From the NCBI GenBank assembly GCA_021784265.1, contig JAJXTA010000045.1, forward strand, positions 1-10,340: 10,340 nucleotides of DNA. The letters run 5' to 3'. Made by a program: the position numbers and the translations under genes. The notes below the pieces were generated by a model. That model was not told where the DNA came from, did not search any database, and worked only from the letters and a program-made list of their open reading frames with translations. This DNA comes from a bacterium (lineage in GTDB: Bacteria; Verrucomicrobiota; Verrucomicrobiia; Limisphaerales; J093). Shown in pieces: positions 1 to 7,968 of this stretch (position 1 is its first letter; the number at the start of each line of letters is the position of its first letter).

Positions 1-2379
1 GCGCCCTGCCGGCGCCGGCCCTCCCCCCGCCTCCGGCCCCGCTCCCCGGCCCGCGCCCTCCGCGCCGCCCTGGCCCTCACCGGCACCCTGCTCGCCGGGG
101 GCGCCCTGCTGGCCGCGCCGGCCCGCGGCTGGCTGAACTGGCGCGGCCCGCTCCAGTGCGGGGTGTCGGCGGAGACGGGCCTTCCCGACCACCTCGACGC
201 CGCCAACACCCTCTGGGCGGCGGAGTATCCCGGGCAATCGGCGGCGGTGATCGCCAACGGGCGGGTGTATATCATGGGGTACACGGGCGAGGGCCCGTAC
301 ATGCGGGAGGGGGTGGCCTGCTTCGATGCCGAGACCGGGACCAGAGAGTGGGAGCGCGGCTACCTGGACTTCCTGAGCGATACCATCTACCTGCGCTACG
401 CCATCAGCAGCCCGGTGGTGGACCGGGAGACCGGCAATATCTACATCCAGGGCAGCCAGGGGATGCTCGCCGGGTTCACCCCGGAGGGCGAGCAGCTCTG
501 GCGCCTCTCGCTGATGGAGCTCTACGGGCGGCTCACCTTCCCCAACGGGCGCACGGCCACGCCGATCATCGACCAGGACCTCCTCATCACCCGCGGCATC
601 ACCGCCAACTGGGGCGCCCAGGGGCCGGGGGGCGACCGGTTCTACGCCTTCGACAAGCGCACCGGGGCCTTGGTCTGGGCCTCGTCCCCGGCGGATCGCC
701 CGCGGGACAATTCGTACTCGCACCCGTACTTGGGGTGGCTGGATGGCCGGCGGGTGTTCTTCGCCGCCACGGGCGACGGGAGCGTGGTGTGCGTGAACGC
801 CCGCACCGGCGAGCCGCTCTGGCGCGTGCCTCTGTTCCGGGCTGGCATCAACTCGACCGTCCTGGTCCATGACAATGACAAGGTGATTGCGATCTACGGC
901 ACGCCGTACGATCCCGGCGAGCTGGTCGCCTTGAAGATCCCCCACGTGGCCCCGGCGAAACCGGCCGCGGGCCCGGTGGTGGTGCCACGCGCGCAAGTCG
1001 AGTTGTGGCACGATGCGCTCTCGAGTTCGGCCAGCTCTCCGATCCTGGTGGGGGACCGCGTTTACGTCGTCATCGAGAAGGGCGAGCTCTGCTCGGTCGA
1101 TGCCAACACCGGCAAGATCTACTGGCGGTTGAAGTTGGGGGTCGAGGAACGCAACGCCTCCCCGCTCTACGCCGATGGCAGACTCTACGTCCCGATGCTG
1201 GACGATCCGGACCTCAAGACCCAAGGCAGCAGTGAGGCCGGAACCAAGGGCGCCCTCTACGTGGTCCAACCGACCGACACCGACGGCAAGGTGCTCTCCA
1301 AGGTTACGCTCGACGGCCGCTGCTTCGGCACTCCAACCGCTTACAACGGCAAGATCTATGTGCAGACGACCCGGAAGGTCTATTGCTTCGGCCGGCGGGG
1401 CGACAACCCGGGCGTGACCCCCGCGCCCGCGCCCGAACCCTGGCCCACCCCGGGCGCGGCGACCCAGTTGCAGATCATCCCCTCGGAAGTGCTCCTCAAG
1501 CCCGGCGAAAGTGTTTCCTTGCGTCTGCGCAAACTGGACGCCAACGGTTTCACCGTGGGTGAGGTGACCGACCTGGCGGCGGTGCAGTGGAGTCCGTTCA
1601 TCCCGCCCACCGCCAAGGTGCGGGCGACGATGCGCGCCAGCGTCGATGCCAGCGGCCGGCTTACCGCCGCCCCCGAGGCCGTCGCCTCGGCCGGGGCGTT
1701 CCAGGCGAGCCTGGACGGGTTGAAAGGCTATTTGCGCGGGCGGGTGTTGCCCGGGCTGCCGCTCCAGCAGGACTTTGAGTCGTTCAAACTGACCGAGACC
1801 ACCACCAACGAGGTCGAGCCGCCCACCCCGTTTGCGTATCCGCCGCTTTCGTGGATCGGGGCCCGGTTCAAATTCGACGTGCGGGAGAAGGATGGCACCA
1901 AGGCGCTGGTCAAGACCATCGACAATCGCTTTTTCCAACGCGCCACGGTGTTTATTGGGACGCCGGACATGAAGGGCTACACCGTCGAGGCCGACGTGTT
2001 GAGCGAGGGCAAGCCCCGCCGGATGTCGGAGGTGGGGGTGGTGGCGCAGCGCTATCTCATTGTGTTGAAGGGCAACGAACAGAAGCTGGAGGTCAGTTCC
2101 AACCTCGAGCGGTTGCGGGTGCCGGCCAAGGAAGACCCGCCGAATTTCCGCTGGTCGCCCAACGTCTGGTATCGGTTGAAGGCGCGGGTGGACAGCCAGC
2201 CGGACGGCTCGGGCGTGGTGCGGGCCAAGGCCTGGAAGCGGAGCGAGCCCGAGCCGGCGGGCTGGACGCTCGAGGTGCCGTTGCGCCAAGTGCATCAAAG
2301 TGGGTCGCCAGGGTTGTACGCCTTTGCCCCCCAGGACATCCGGGTGGCCATCGACAACATCAAGGTGACGCCGAACTGA
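1..2379 (+). CDS. Exported PQQ-like beta-propeller protein with Ig-like and lectin-like C-terminal regions (5' partial)
   Basis: The reading frame is open from base 1 to the TGA at 2377-2379 (792 codons visible), so the true start lies left of the window. A GTG at 163 could be taken as the start, but codons before it encode an Arg-rich stretch, a hydrophobic Ala/Leu segment (codons about 22-41, ending in APARG) and then WLNWRGP. This is a signal peptide followed by the W..WRGP...TGLP opening typical of PQQ-like propellers. Codons about 44-467 contain propeller repeats such as DAETGTREWERG, DKRTGALVW, NARTGEPLWRV and DANTGKIYWRL, of the BamB/PQQ-repeat type. A Pro-rich linker follows (about codons 468-489), then an Ig-like segment (PSEVLLKPGESVSLRL, about 490-585). 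The end resembles a concanavalin-type jelly roll (about 590-792, opening QQDFESF and closing RVAIDNIKVTPN). No PQQ-dehydrogenase active site is evident, so it is probably a scaffold, sensor or binding protein in the periplasm or on the surface. The next gene is a second propeller 25 bases on. Confidence 0.82.
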   Translation, partial: APCRRRPSPRLRPRSPARALRAALALTGTLLAGGALLAAPARGWLNWRGPLQCGVSAETGLPDHLDAANTLWAAEYPGQSAAVIANGRVYIMGYTGEGPYMREGVACFDAETGTREWERGYLDFLSDTIYLRYAISSPVVDRETGNIYIQGSQGMLAGFTPEGEQLWRLSLMELYGRLTFPNGRTATPIIDQDLLITRGITANWGAQGPGGDRFYAFDKRTGALVWASSPADRPRDNSYSHPYLGWLDGRRVFFAATGDGSVVCVNARTGEPLWRVPLFRAGINSTVLVHDNDKVIAIYGTPYDPGELVALKIPHVAPAKPAAGPVVVPRAQVELWHDALSSSASSPILVGDRVYVVIEKGELCSVDANTGKIYWRLKLGVEERNASPLYADGRLYVPMLDDPDLKTQGSSEAGTKGALYVVQPTDTDGKVLSKVTLDGRCFGTPTAYNGKIYVQTTRKVYCFGRRGDNPGVTPAPAPEPWPTPGAATQLQIIPSEVLLKPGESVSLRLRKLDANGFTVGEVTDLAAVQWSPFIPPTAKVRATMRASVDASGRLTAAPEAVASAGAFQASLDGLKGYLRGRVLPGLPLQQDFESFKLTETTTNEVEPPTPFAYPPLSWIGARFKFDVREKDGTKALVKTIDNRFFQRATVFIGTPDMKGYTVEADVLSEGKPRRMSEVGVVAQRYLIVLKGNEQKLEVSSNLERLRVPAKEDPPNFRWSPNVWYRLKARVDSQPDGSGVVRAKAWKRSEPEPAGWTLEVPLRQVHQSGSPGLYAFAPQDIRVAIDNIKVTPN

Positions 2380-2404
2380 GATTGGATTAGAACCAACCGT
2401 TGTT

Positions 2405-4000
2405 ATGACATCGAGATTGCTTAGCAGCGCCGCCCTCCTCCTGGCCGCCGGCGTGGCGGTGGCCGAAGACTGGCCGCAGTGGGGCGGGCCCACCCTCGCC
2501 CGCGACATGTACGCCCGGGCGACCGGCTTGCCCGACCACCTCGACCCGGGCAAGTTCAAGCCGGGCACGAGCGACACCCAGCTCGACCTGGCCACCACCA
2601 AGAACGTCGTTTGGGCGGTCAAGCTCGGCACCCAGAGCTACGGCAACGTCACCGTCGCGGGCGGGCGGGTGTTTGTGGGGACCAACAACGAGTCACCGCG
2701 CGACCCGCGTTACCAAGGCGACCGCAGCCTGTTGATGTGCTTTGACGAGAAGTCGGGCAAGCTCTTGTGGCAACAGGTGATCCCCAAGCTGAAGTCGGGC
2801 AAGGTGAACGACTGGGAGGGGCTGGGCCTGCTCTCCTCGCCCACCGTCGAGGGCAACCGGGTGTATTATGTCTCCAGCCGCTGCGAGGTCCTCTGCGAGG
2901 ACGTTGAAGGCATGGCCAACGGCAACGAGGGACCGTACAAGGACGAGGCCAAGTACGTGGTCCTGGACACCGGCCTCCCGCCGGTCACCCAGGGCCCGAC
3001 GGATGGCGACATCATTTGGCGCTACGATATGATCGATGAGCTGGGCGTCTTCCCCCATAACGCCTCCAACTGCTCGGTGCTCATCGTCGGGGACATCCTC
3101 TACAGTTGCACCTCCAACGGGCAGGACTGGACCCACTCGAATGTCCCTTCGCCCCTCTCGCCGAGCTTGATCGCCCTGGACAAGCGCACCGGGGCTTATC
3201 TGGGCGAAGACGACGCCCATATCGGCCCGCGCATCTTCCACGGGCAATGGAGCTCGCCTTCCGCCGGGGTGGTGAACGGCAAGACCCTCATCTTCTTCGG
3301 CGGCGGCGACGGCTTCTGCTACGCGTTCAACCCGATCCCGGTCAAGGAGGGCGACTCGAGCCTGCTCAAGAAGGTGTGGTGGTTCGACTGCAACCCGCCC
3401 CAGTACCGCGTCCGGGATGGCAAACCGGTGCGTTATCCGTCGGCGGAAGGCCCCAGCGAAGTCAACGCCACCCCGGTCTTTTACAAGAACCGCGTCTATG
3501 TCGCCATTGGCCAGGATCCCGAGCACGGGGAGGGCGTGGGGAACCTGACCTGCATCGATGCCACCCAAACCGGCGACGTCACCCATACCGCCAAACTCTG
3601 GTCGTATGACAAAATCCATCGGAGCCTCTCGACCGTCTCCATTGACCCGGACAACGGCCTGCTGTTCGTGGGCGACTTCTCCGGCTTCCTCCACTGTCTG
3701 GATGCCGAGACGGGCCAGCTCTACTGGACGCACGACTTGAAGTCGCACATTTGGGGTTCGACCATGGTGGCCGATGGCAAGGTGTACGTGGGCGATGAGG
3801 ACGGGGACCTGTATATCTTCGCCGACAGCAAGGAGAAGAAGCTCCTCAGCCAGGCCAGTTTCAGCGAGCCGATCTACGCCACGCCGGTGGTGGCCAACGG
3901 GATGCTCTTCTTGCAGACCAACGCCCACCTCTACGCCTTCAAGGACCTGGCGCGGGCGAACGGCCCCGCCGATCAGCCGCCCACCCTCAATCTGAAGTAA
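2405..4000 (+). CDS. Exported PQQ-like beta-propeller repeat protein
   Basis: This 531-residue protein starts at an ATG with little Shine-Dalgarno signal. Residues 1-20 form a clear signal peptide with Arg4, a Leu/Ala core and a likely AVA|ED cleavage after Ala20. The mature end begins DWPQWGGPT and then TGLPDHLD, the same opening as the preceding gene, so the two are probably paralogues. Propeller repeats include DEKSGKLLWQQ, DKRTGAYLG and DAETGQLYWTHD. A middle region carries a PHNASNCSV stretch, HGQWSSPS (from His279) and FGGGDGFCYAF, which I associate with long PQQ-repeat proteins of Planctomycetes and Verrucomicrobia, often labelled BamB-like. Cysteines lie at 160, 164, 223 and 235. They are not the adjacent Cys pair of PQQ alcohol dehydrogenases, so enzyme activity is not supported. 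The stop is 13 bases before the adenylating-protein gene, which suggests co-transcription. The fold is well supported; the function is unknown. Confidence 0.85.
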   Translation: MTSRLLSSAALLLAAGVAVAEDWPQWGGPTLARDMYARATGLPDHLDPGKFKPGTSDTQLDLATTKNVVWAVKLGTQSYGNVTVAGGRVFVGTNNESPRDPRYQGDRSLLMCFDEKSGKLLWQQVIPKLKSGKVNDWEGLGLLSSPTVEGNRVYYVSSRCEVLCEDVEGMANGNEGPYKDEAKYVVLDTGLPPVTQGPTDGDIIWRYDMIDELGVFPHNASNCSVLIVGDILYSCTSNGQDWTHSNVPSPLSPSLIALDKRTGAYLGEDDAHIGPRIFHGQWSSPSAGVVNGKTLIFFGGGDGFCYAFNPIPVKEGDSSLLKKVWWFDCNPPQYRVRDGKPVRYPSAEGPSEVNATPVFYKNRVYVAIGQDPEHGEGVGNLTCIDATQTGDVTHTAKLWSYDKIHRSLSTVSIDPDNGLLFVGDFSGFLHCLDAETGQLYWTHDLKSHIWGSTMVADGKVYVGDEDGDLYIFADSKEKKLLSQASFSEPIYATPVVANGMLFLQTNAHLYAFKDLARANGPADQPPTLNLK

Positions 4001-4013
4001 CCGTCCCGCCCGC

Positions 4014-5102
4014 ATGGAATCCTCACTTGCGGTGGACCCCGGCGCCACCCAGGCGGCCCAGGCCGCCCTCGACGCGCATCTGCGGGACATCATCCAATGG
4101 CACTTCTCGCCCGAGACCGGTTGTCCGGTGTGGCTGGAATGGGCCGGCCAGGCGGGCTGGGACCCGCGCCGAGAGGTGCGGACCGTTGCCGACCTGCAGC
4201 GCTTTCCCCATTTCCAGGATGAATGGCTGCGCGACCGGCAGCCCGAGGTTTGGGTGCCGCGCGCTTACCAGGGGCGGCCCTTCAACATCTTCGAGACCGG
4301 CGGCACCACCGGGATGCCCAAACAACGGATTGGCTGGGAGGATTACAAGGTCGATTACAGCGAATTCTCGACCAAGCTCGCGGACGAACACTTCCCGCGC
4401 CAGCACTATTGGCTGATGATGGGGCCCACGGGCCCGCGTCGCCTGCGCCTGGCCATCGAGCACCTGGCCAACGTGCGCGGCAGCTCCTGTTATTTCATCG
4501 ATCTGGACCCGCGGTGGGTGAAGAAGATGATCGCCGAAAAACGGAGTGACGCGGCCCGGGCCTACATGGACCACGTGGTCGAGCAGGCGGTGACCATCCT
4601 CAAGCATCGGCGGGTCAGTGGTCTATTCACGACCCCCAAGCTGCTGGAGGCGCTGGCGGAGAAACTCGATCTTTACGCCGCGGGCATTCGCGGCGTCTTC
4701 TGCGGCGGCACCACGATGACCCCGCAGTACATTCGCTTCGTGGTGGAAGAGGTCCTCGAGGGGCGCATTGGCTTCTATCCCACCTACGGCAACACACTCA
4801 TGGGCTTGGCGGCCAGCGTCCCGCTGCGCCCGGAGGACCACTACTCGATCACCTATTATGCCCCCCAGCCCCGCGCGGTCTTGCGGGTCGTGGACCCGGC
4901 AAACACGGGGCGGCTGGTCGAATACGGAGCCTGGGGTCGCGTCGAGTTGACCACCATGACCAAGGAGTTCTTCATGCCCCGCTTCCTGGAGCGGGACGAG
5001 GCCATCCGCCGCCCCCCGCGCGCCCCCTACGCTTGGGATGGGGTCGGCGATGTGCGCCCCTTCGGGGCGCTGGAGAAGAACATCGTCGAGGGGGTCTATT
5101 AG
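4014..5102 (+). CDS. Short PaaK/LuxE-like adenylate-forming (acyl-activating) protein
   Basis: This 362-residue cytoplasmic protein resembles the phenylacetate-CoA ligase/LuxE branch of adenylate-forming enzymes, which activate a carboxylate with ATP to an acyl-AMP before transfer to CoA or a protein thiol. The nucleotide-binding A3 loop is plain: TGGTTGMPK, residues 95-103. An A5-like YGNTLMG starts at Tyr258, but Leu262 sits where the usual YGxTE motif has Glu. An A7-like GD (Asp346, in GVGDVRP) lies 16 residues from the end. The usual C-terminal domain of about 100 residues, with the A10 lysine, is missing. Bacterial LuxE is of similar length and carries its acyl on a C-terminal cysteine; here the only cysteines are 37, 159 and 230, none near the end. 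The ATG at 4014 has no good Shine-Dalgarno sequence but sits 13 bases after the upstream stop. The next gene starts 32 bases after this stop. It probably supplies an activated acyl group to the neighbouring reductase; the substrate is unknown. Confidence 0.7.
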   Translation: MESSLAVDPGATQAAQAALDAHLRDIIQWHFSPETGCPVWLEWAGQAGWDPRREVRTVADLQRFPHFQDEWLRDRQPEVWVPRAYQGRPFNIFETGGTTGMPKQRIGWEDYKVDYSEFSTKLADEHFPRQHYWLMMGPTGPRRLRLAIEHLANVRGSSCYFIDLDPRWVKKMIAEKRSDAARAYMDHVVEQAVTILKHRRVSGLFTTPKLLEALAEKLDLYAAGIRGVFCGGTTMTPQYIRFVVEEVLEGRIGFYPTYGNTLMGLAASVPLRPEDHYSITYYAPQPRAVLRVVDPANTGRLVEYGAWGRVELTTMTKEFFMPRFLERDEAIRRPPRAPYAWDGVGDVRPFGALEKNIVEGVY

Positions 5103-5134
5103 CTGGCCCGGACGCGCCGGTCTCGGGACCTGAT

Positions 5135-6589
5135 ATGAGTGAGCTGCCGCACATCCCGGCCCTGCGCCGCGGGCGGGCCTACGAGAGCCTCGACCAACTC
5201 CCGGTGCGGGACCATCGCACCGGCGAAGTCAAGGCGACCGTCAGCACGGTCAACGCCGGGGTGCTCCGCAAAGACCTGGCTCGGATGGGCGAAGGCCGCG
5301 CTGCCCTGAAGCGGTTCACCACCGCGGAGCTGGTTGCGCTCTGCGGGCGGGCGGCGGGCCACTTCCTGGATGGGACGCTCCCCCTGGGGACCGGCGGGCA
5401 GACCCAGTCGCCGGCCCAGTACGTCCAGACCCTGGCCACGACCAGCGGGCTGCCCTGGGTCTTAGTGCGGCGCAACATGCGGAAGATTCACGCGGCCCTC
5501 ACCGCGATGGACGTGGTGCTGCGGGGCCTGACCCGTGGGATCGCGTGGGACATCCTGGATCGGGGTTATGGCGAACAGGACGGCCTGCGCTTGAGCTTCC
5601 ACCCGGCCACCCAGGCCCTCGGGTTGGTCATGCCCAGCAACTCCCCGGCGGTGAATTCTCTCTGGCTGCCGGCCATCCCCTTAAAGGTCCCGGTGGTCAT
5701 CAAACCCGGCCGCGACGAGCCGTGGACCCCGTATCGGCTGGTCCAGGCTTTCATCGCTGCCGGCGCTCCGCCGGAGGCCTTCGGCTTCTATCCGACCGAC
5801 CACGAAGGGGCGGCCGAGATCCTCAGGCTGTGCGGGCGGGCGTTGGTCTTTGGCGACCAGAGCACCACCGCCCAGTACGCGCGGAACCCGGCGATTCAGG
5901 TGCACGGCCCCGGCTTCAGCAAGGTCTTGATCGGGGCCGACCAGAGCGAGCGGTGGCCGGAGTTCCTCGAGCTGCTGGCCGGGACCATCGCCGATAACGG
6001 GGGGCGTTCCTGCATCAACGCCTCCGCCATCGTGGTTCCCAGCCACGCCGCCGAGATCGCCGAGGCGCTGGCGCGCCGGCTCGGGCCGGTCCAACCGGCC
6101 AAACCGGAGGACCCGCAGGCCCAGCTTGCTGGTTTCGCCAACCCCAAGATGGCCGAAGGCATCGATGCCGCCATCGAGGCGGGGCTCCAAACCCCCGGGG
6201 CGCGTGAGGTGACGGCGGCCCATCGGGGCGGGCCGCGCCGCGTGGTCTTCGAGGGGGGCACGTACCTGCGCCCCACGATCGTCTTGTGCGACTCCTTTGC
6301 CCATCCGCTGGCCAACCGGGAGTTCCTCTTTCCGTACGCCAGTGTGGTCACGGTGCCGCAGCCGGACATGCTCCAGCAGATCGGCCCCTCGCTGGCCGTG
6401 ACCGCTCTCACCAAGGACCCGGCGTTCATCGAGCAACTCTTGGAGTGCCCGTTGATCGAGCGATTGAATCTGGGTCCGATCTCGACCATGAATGTGGCCT
6501 GGGATCAACCGCACGAGGGGAACATGTTCGAGTTTCTCTACCAGCGCCGCAGCCTGGAGCGGGCCGACGCGCGGTCCGGGGGCTGGTAA
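5135..6589 (+). CDS. Aldehyde dehydrogenase-superfamily protein, probable acyl (acyl-CoA or acyl-AMP) reductase
   Basis: This 484-residue protein has the aldehyde dehydrogenase fold signature. The catalytic thiol is Cys293 in NGGRSCINAS. Asn169, in VMPSNSP, occupies the oxyanion-hole position, and Lys190 in VIKPG is the expected cofactor-binding lysine. Where hydrolytic family members have ELGGKSP with the general-base glutamate, this protein has VHGPGFSKVLIG with His257. That resembles the GPG motif of CoA-acylating enzymes such as EutE and AdhE, which lack the glutamate. It therefore probably interconverts an activated acyl group and an aldehyde rather than making a free acid, as LuxC does in light-organ bacteria. 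I chose the ATG at 5135 because GGGA lies 6 bases upstream. An in-frame ATG at 5033 would add 34 residues without family character and overlap the previous gene. Its place between an acyl-activating protein and an alcohol dehydrogenase fits a reductive role. Substrate and cofactor are not evident. Confidence 0.78.
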   Translation: MSELPHIPALRRGRAYESLDQLPVRDHRTGEVKATVSTVNAGVLRKDLARMGEGRAALKRFTTAELVALCGRAAGHFLDGTLPLGTGGQTQSPAQYVQTLATTSGLPWVLVRRNMRKIHAALTAMDVVLRGLTRGIAWDILDRGYGEQDGLRLSFHPATQALGLVMPSNSPAVNSLWLPAIPLKVPVVIKPGRDEPWTPYRLVQAFIAAGAPPEAFGFYPTDHEGAAEILRLCGRALVFGDQSTTAQYARNPAIQVHGPGFSKVLIGADQSERWPEFLELLAGTIADNGGRSCINASAIVVPSHAAEIAEALARRLGPVQPAKPEDPQAQLAGFANPKMAEGIDAAIEAGLQTPGAREVTAAHRGGPRRVVFEGGTYLRPTIVLCDSFAHPLANREFLFPYASVVTVPQPDMLQQIGPSLAVTALTKDPAFIEQLLECPLIERLNLGPISTMNVAWDQPHEGNMFEFLYQRRSLERADARSGGW

Positions 6590-6654
6590 GGCCGCGCCGG
6601 GGTGCGGGCCGCCCGCCCCGGGGCCGGCGTTGGGCGGCCGCTACGGTGAAACGC

Positions 6655-7923
6655 ATGAGCCAACTAACAGGACCGACCGCCACACTCGCGGGGGCGGCGG
6701 CAGGCGAGGGTAACGAGGCCGCTCCCATGTTGCGCCCCTTCGATCATCAGCCACGCACCCGGATGGTGTTTGGGGCGGGCAGCGTGGCTCGCGTCGGGAC
6801 GTTGGCCGCCGAACTGGGTGGGGAACGGGTCCTACTGGTGACCGACGCGGGACTGGCGGCGGCCGGGCATGCCGAGCGCGTGCGCGCGGCCTTGCAGGCG
6901 GCCGGCCTCACCGTCACGGTGTTCGACCAGGCGCGCGAGAACCCGACGACCCTGGACGTGGAGCGCTGCCGGCACATCGCCGAGGCCGCCAGGATCAACC
7001 TCATCGTCGGCTTGGGCGGGGGCAGCTCGATGGACACGGCCAAAGGCTGCAATTTCCTCCTGACCAACGGCGGGCGCATGGAGGACTACTGGGGCGTGGG
7101 CAAGGCGGCCCGGCCGATGCTGCCCCTGCTGGCGATCCCCACCACCGCCGGCACCGGCAGTGAATGCCAGTCGGCGGCGTTGATCGCGCACGAGCGGACC
7201 CATCAGAAGATGGCCTGTCTGGATCCCAAAGCCGCCGCCCGCGTGGCGGTGCTGGACCCGGCGTTAACGGTCTCGCAGCCGCCGCGCGTGACGGCGTTTA
7301 GTGGCATCGACGCCATCGCCCACGCGGTCGAGACCGCGGTGACCAACCAGCGCAATCCGCTCTCCTTGATGTACTCGCAGGAGGCCTTCAAGCTGCTGGC
7401 CCCGAGTTTGCCGCGGGTGTTGGCCCATCCTGCCGACTTGGAGGCGCGCGGGCGCATGCTCCTTGGGGCGGCCTTTGCCGGCCTGGCGATCGAGAACAGC
7501 ATGCTCGGCGCCGCCCATGCGGCGGCCAACCCCCTGACCGCTCAGTACGGTCTGCCCCACGGCCAAGCAGTGGGCATGCTCTTGCCCGCCGTCGTGCGGT
7601 TCAATGGCGTCGCGCCAGCCGCGCGCCAAGCCTACGCCGAGCTGGCGTCGGCTCCCGAAATCGCCTGCGTCAGCGACGGGCTGGAGGCGGCGCTCGCGGC
7701 CCTGGTCGCCCGCCTGGAAGCTCTGCTCAACCTCGCCGGGCTCCCTCGCTCCCTCGCCGACTGTGGCGTCGAACCGGCCTTGGTGCCCGAGTTGGCCGCC
7801 GAGGCTGCCAAACAATGGACCGCCCATTTCAACCCGCGCCCGCTGTCGGCCGCGGACTTTGCCGCGCTCTACACCGCCGCCCTCACGCCCCGCGGTGATG
7901 GGGACGCCGCGCGCGGCAAGTAG
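6655..7923 (+). CDS. Iron-containing (group III) alcohol dehydrogenase
   Basis: This protein of 422 residues belongs to the Fe-ADH family, which interconverts an alcohol and an aldehyde with NAD(P)H. The dinucleotide-binding motif GLGGGSSMDTAK starts at Gly119, and the TTAGTGSE loop follows. All four expected metal ligands are present: Asp219 and His223 (GIDAIAH), His288 (GAAHAAANPL) and His302 (LPHGQAVG). The 14-residue spacing of the last two equals that in FucO. The start is uncertain. ATG 6655 has GGTGA 5 bases upstream but gives a low-complexity N-terminal stretch of about 24 residues. ATG 6727 has GAGG 8 bases upstream and begins just before the family core (RMVFGAGSV), giving 398 residues, nearer the usual length. 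A GTG at 6646 is also in frame. It follows the aldehyde/acyl reductase by 65 bases and probably handles that enzyme's aldehyde. It is the last gene of the run; a possible hairpin terminator lies 24 bases after the stop. Confidence 0.9.
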   Translation: MSQLTGPTATLAGAAAGEGNEAAPMLRPFDHQPRTRMVFGAGSVARVGTLAAELGGERVLLVTDAGLAAAGHAERVRAALQAAGLTVTVFDQARENPTTLDVERCRHIAEAARINLIVGLGGGSSMDTAKGCNFLLTNGGRMEDYWGVGKAARPMLPLLAIPTTAGTGSECQSAALIAHERTHQKMACLDPKAAARVAVLDPALTVSQPPRVTAFSGIDAIAHAVETAVTNQRNPLSLMYSQEAFKLLAPSLPRVLAHPADLEARGRMLLGAAFAGLAIENSMLGAAHAAANPLTAQYGLPHGQAVGMLLPAVVRFNGVAPAARQAYAELASAPEIACVSDGLEAALAALVARLEALLNLAGLPRSLADCGVEPALVPELAAEAAKQWTAHFNPRPLSAADFAALYTAALTPRGDGDAARGK

Positions 7924-7946
7924 GGCGCGCCGCGGAAACGGTGGAC

Positions 7947-7968
7947 CGCCACCGTGCGTGCGGTGGCG
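7947..7968 (+). terminator. Possible hairpin terminator after the operon
   Basis: CGCCACCG at 7947-7954 pairs with CGGTGGCG at 7961-7968, an 8-bp perfect stem with a 6-base loop, starting 24 bases after the alcohol dehydrogenase stop. It is followed by the mildly pyrimidine-rich CTTCCTTC, not a true T-run. It may end the upstream transcript or only stabilise its 3' end. Confidence 0.4.

Noticed and set aside
163..2379. GTG at 163 as the start of the first gene
   Set aside because: The frame is open to base 1 and encodes a signal peptide and the WLNWRGP propeller opening upstream of this codon.
2405..4000. PQQ-dependent alcohol dehydrogenase activity for the second propeller, given the nearby redox genes
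   Set aside because: The adjacent-cysteine pair and catalytic motifs of that enzyme family are not seen; only the generic propeller repeat is supported.
2693..4093. Long minus-strand open frame (466 codons) opposite the second propeller gene
   Set aside because: It is a high-GC shadow frame: composition is Arg/Val/Gly/Ala-rich with no recognisable motif, and the plus strand has a clear signal peptide and propeller repeats.
5033..5134. 34-residue N-terminal extension of the aldehyde dehydrogenase-like protein
   Set aside because: It would overlap the previous gene by 70 bases and its Arg/Gly-rich sequence has no family character; ATG 5135 is a better start.
6597..6619. Hairpin between the aldehyde dehydrogenase-like and alcohol dehydrogenase genes
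   Set aside because: Only a short bulged GC stem with no T-run; expected in sequence of this composition and not convincing as a terminator.
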